Source of the DNA: Kiritimatiellia bacterium
GTDB lineage: Bacteria > Verrucomicrobiota > Kiritimatiellia > UBA8416 > JABMPJ01
DNA length: 5,220 nt
Assembly (NCBI GenBank): GCA_029939545.1
Contig: JAOZSS010000041.1
Coordinates: 10,281 to 15,500 of the forward strand
Direction of reading: 5' to 3'
Part shown: piece after piece, positions 5,013 to 5,220 of the stretch
How positions within the stretch are numbered: position 1 is the stretch's first letter
Layout: every line of letters begins with the position of its first letter
Program-made: the position numbers and the translations under genes
Notes under the pieces: generated by a model
Seen by the model: only the letters and a program-made list of their open reading frames with translations
The model's database searches: none
What the model was told of the DNA's origin: nothing

Positions 5013-5220
5013 CGGGCTGTGACAGAGGGGTGTAACCGGTCTTCCGCTCCTGCCTGAGAGAGGAAAAACATAGAAAACAGGGTGGCTGATTGACTCAACC
5101 GGTATCTACATGTGGTAGGGCAGTGTTTCTGAATCAGCAGTTGAATGGTGGAGTCTTGGAACACGTAGTCGCTTTCTTAGTCGCGCCCCTTAGTCAGATA
5201 CACTTAATCGAACTGCTTAG
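5013..5220. other. Intergenic, nothing recognised
   Basis: No open frame here looks like a protein. The GC content is visibly lower than in the genes. Small repeats are present: AACCGGT twice (at about 5034 and 5097), CTTAGTC twice near the end, and a 7-bp inverted pair GCTGATT (5085-5091) with AATCAGC (5132-5138). All are within what chance would give. The region may hold the DUF362 promoter on the minus strand, but I found no good -35/-10 pair. Confidence 0.4.

Noticed and set aside
4781..5035. 84-codon plus-strand frame containing KERKEHKES
   Set aside because: The peptide comes from the GCAAAG-type repeat and the near-palindrome. It has no domain and no ribosome-binding site.
5085..5138. 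7-bp inverted pair GCTGATT/AATCAGC with a 40-nt gap
   Set aside because: It is too short and too widely spaced to separate from chance, and no further pairing is nested inside it.

Overview
The window reads as chromosomal DNA of a GC-rich (roughly 58-60% by eye) Gram-negative-type bacterium. Three things hint at the PVC group (Kiritimatiellota, Verrucomicrobiota, Lentisphaerota or relatives): a bacterial alpha-2-macroglobulin, a CPBP protease of the type that accompanies exosortase/PEP-CTERM systems, and REP-style hairpin pairs between genes. None of the genes has a convincing Shine-Dalgarno sequence. This placement is an inference from gene content and repeat style; there is no rRNA or marker gene to confirm it.

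Layout. Bases 1-1416 (+) are the C-terminal 471 codons of an alpha-2-macroglobulin-like protein whose N-terminal part, with any thioester, lies outside the window. A 317-bp gap follows, filled mostly by a 190-bp inverted-repeat element with REP-like ends (1510-1699). Bases 1734-2438 (+) encode a complete CPBP-family intramembrane protease with all catalytic motifs. A pair of inverted REP hairpins (2445-2521) separates it from a convergent minus-strand gene (2544-3265). That gene encodes a multi-pass membrane protein with a Pro/Ala/Glu-rich tail and appears to carry a one-base frameshift near its N-terminus. Upstream of it, about 385 bp (3266-3650) hold no convincing protein. They do contain a series of predicted hairpins ending in a good intrinsic terminator 16 nt before the membrane-protein start codon, so this is either an attenuated leader or a separate small RNA. 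Bases 3651-4802 (-) encode a DUF362 protein with two C-terminal 4Fe-4S motifs. The last 418 bp contain a short purine-rich repeat, a 114-bp near-palindrome and no recognisable gene.

The genes do not form an obvious pathway. Alpha-2-macroglobulin and the CPBP protease both belong to the cell envelope, as does the membrane protein. The DUF362 ferredoxin-like protein looks like an independent transcription unit. No complete new multi-gene system is visible. The most interesting material is non-coding: the structured segment before the membrane-protein gene and three separate families of inverted repeats.
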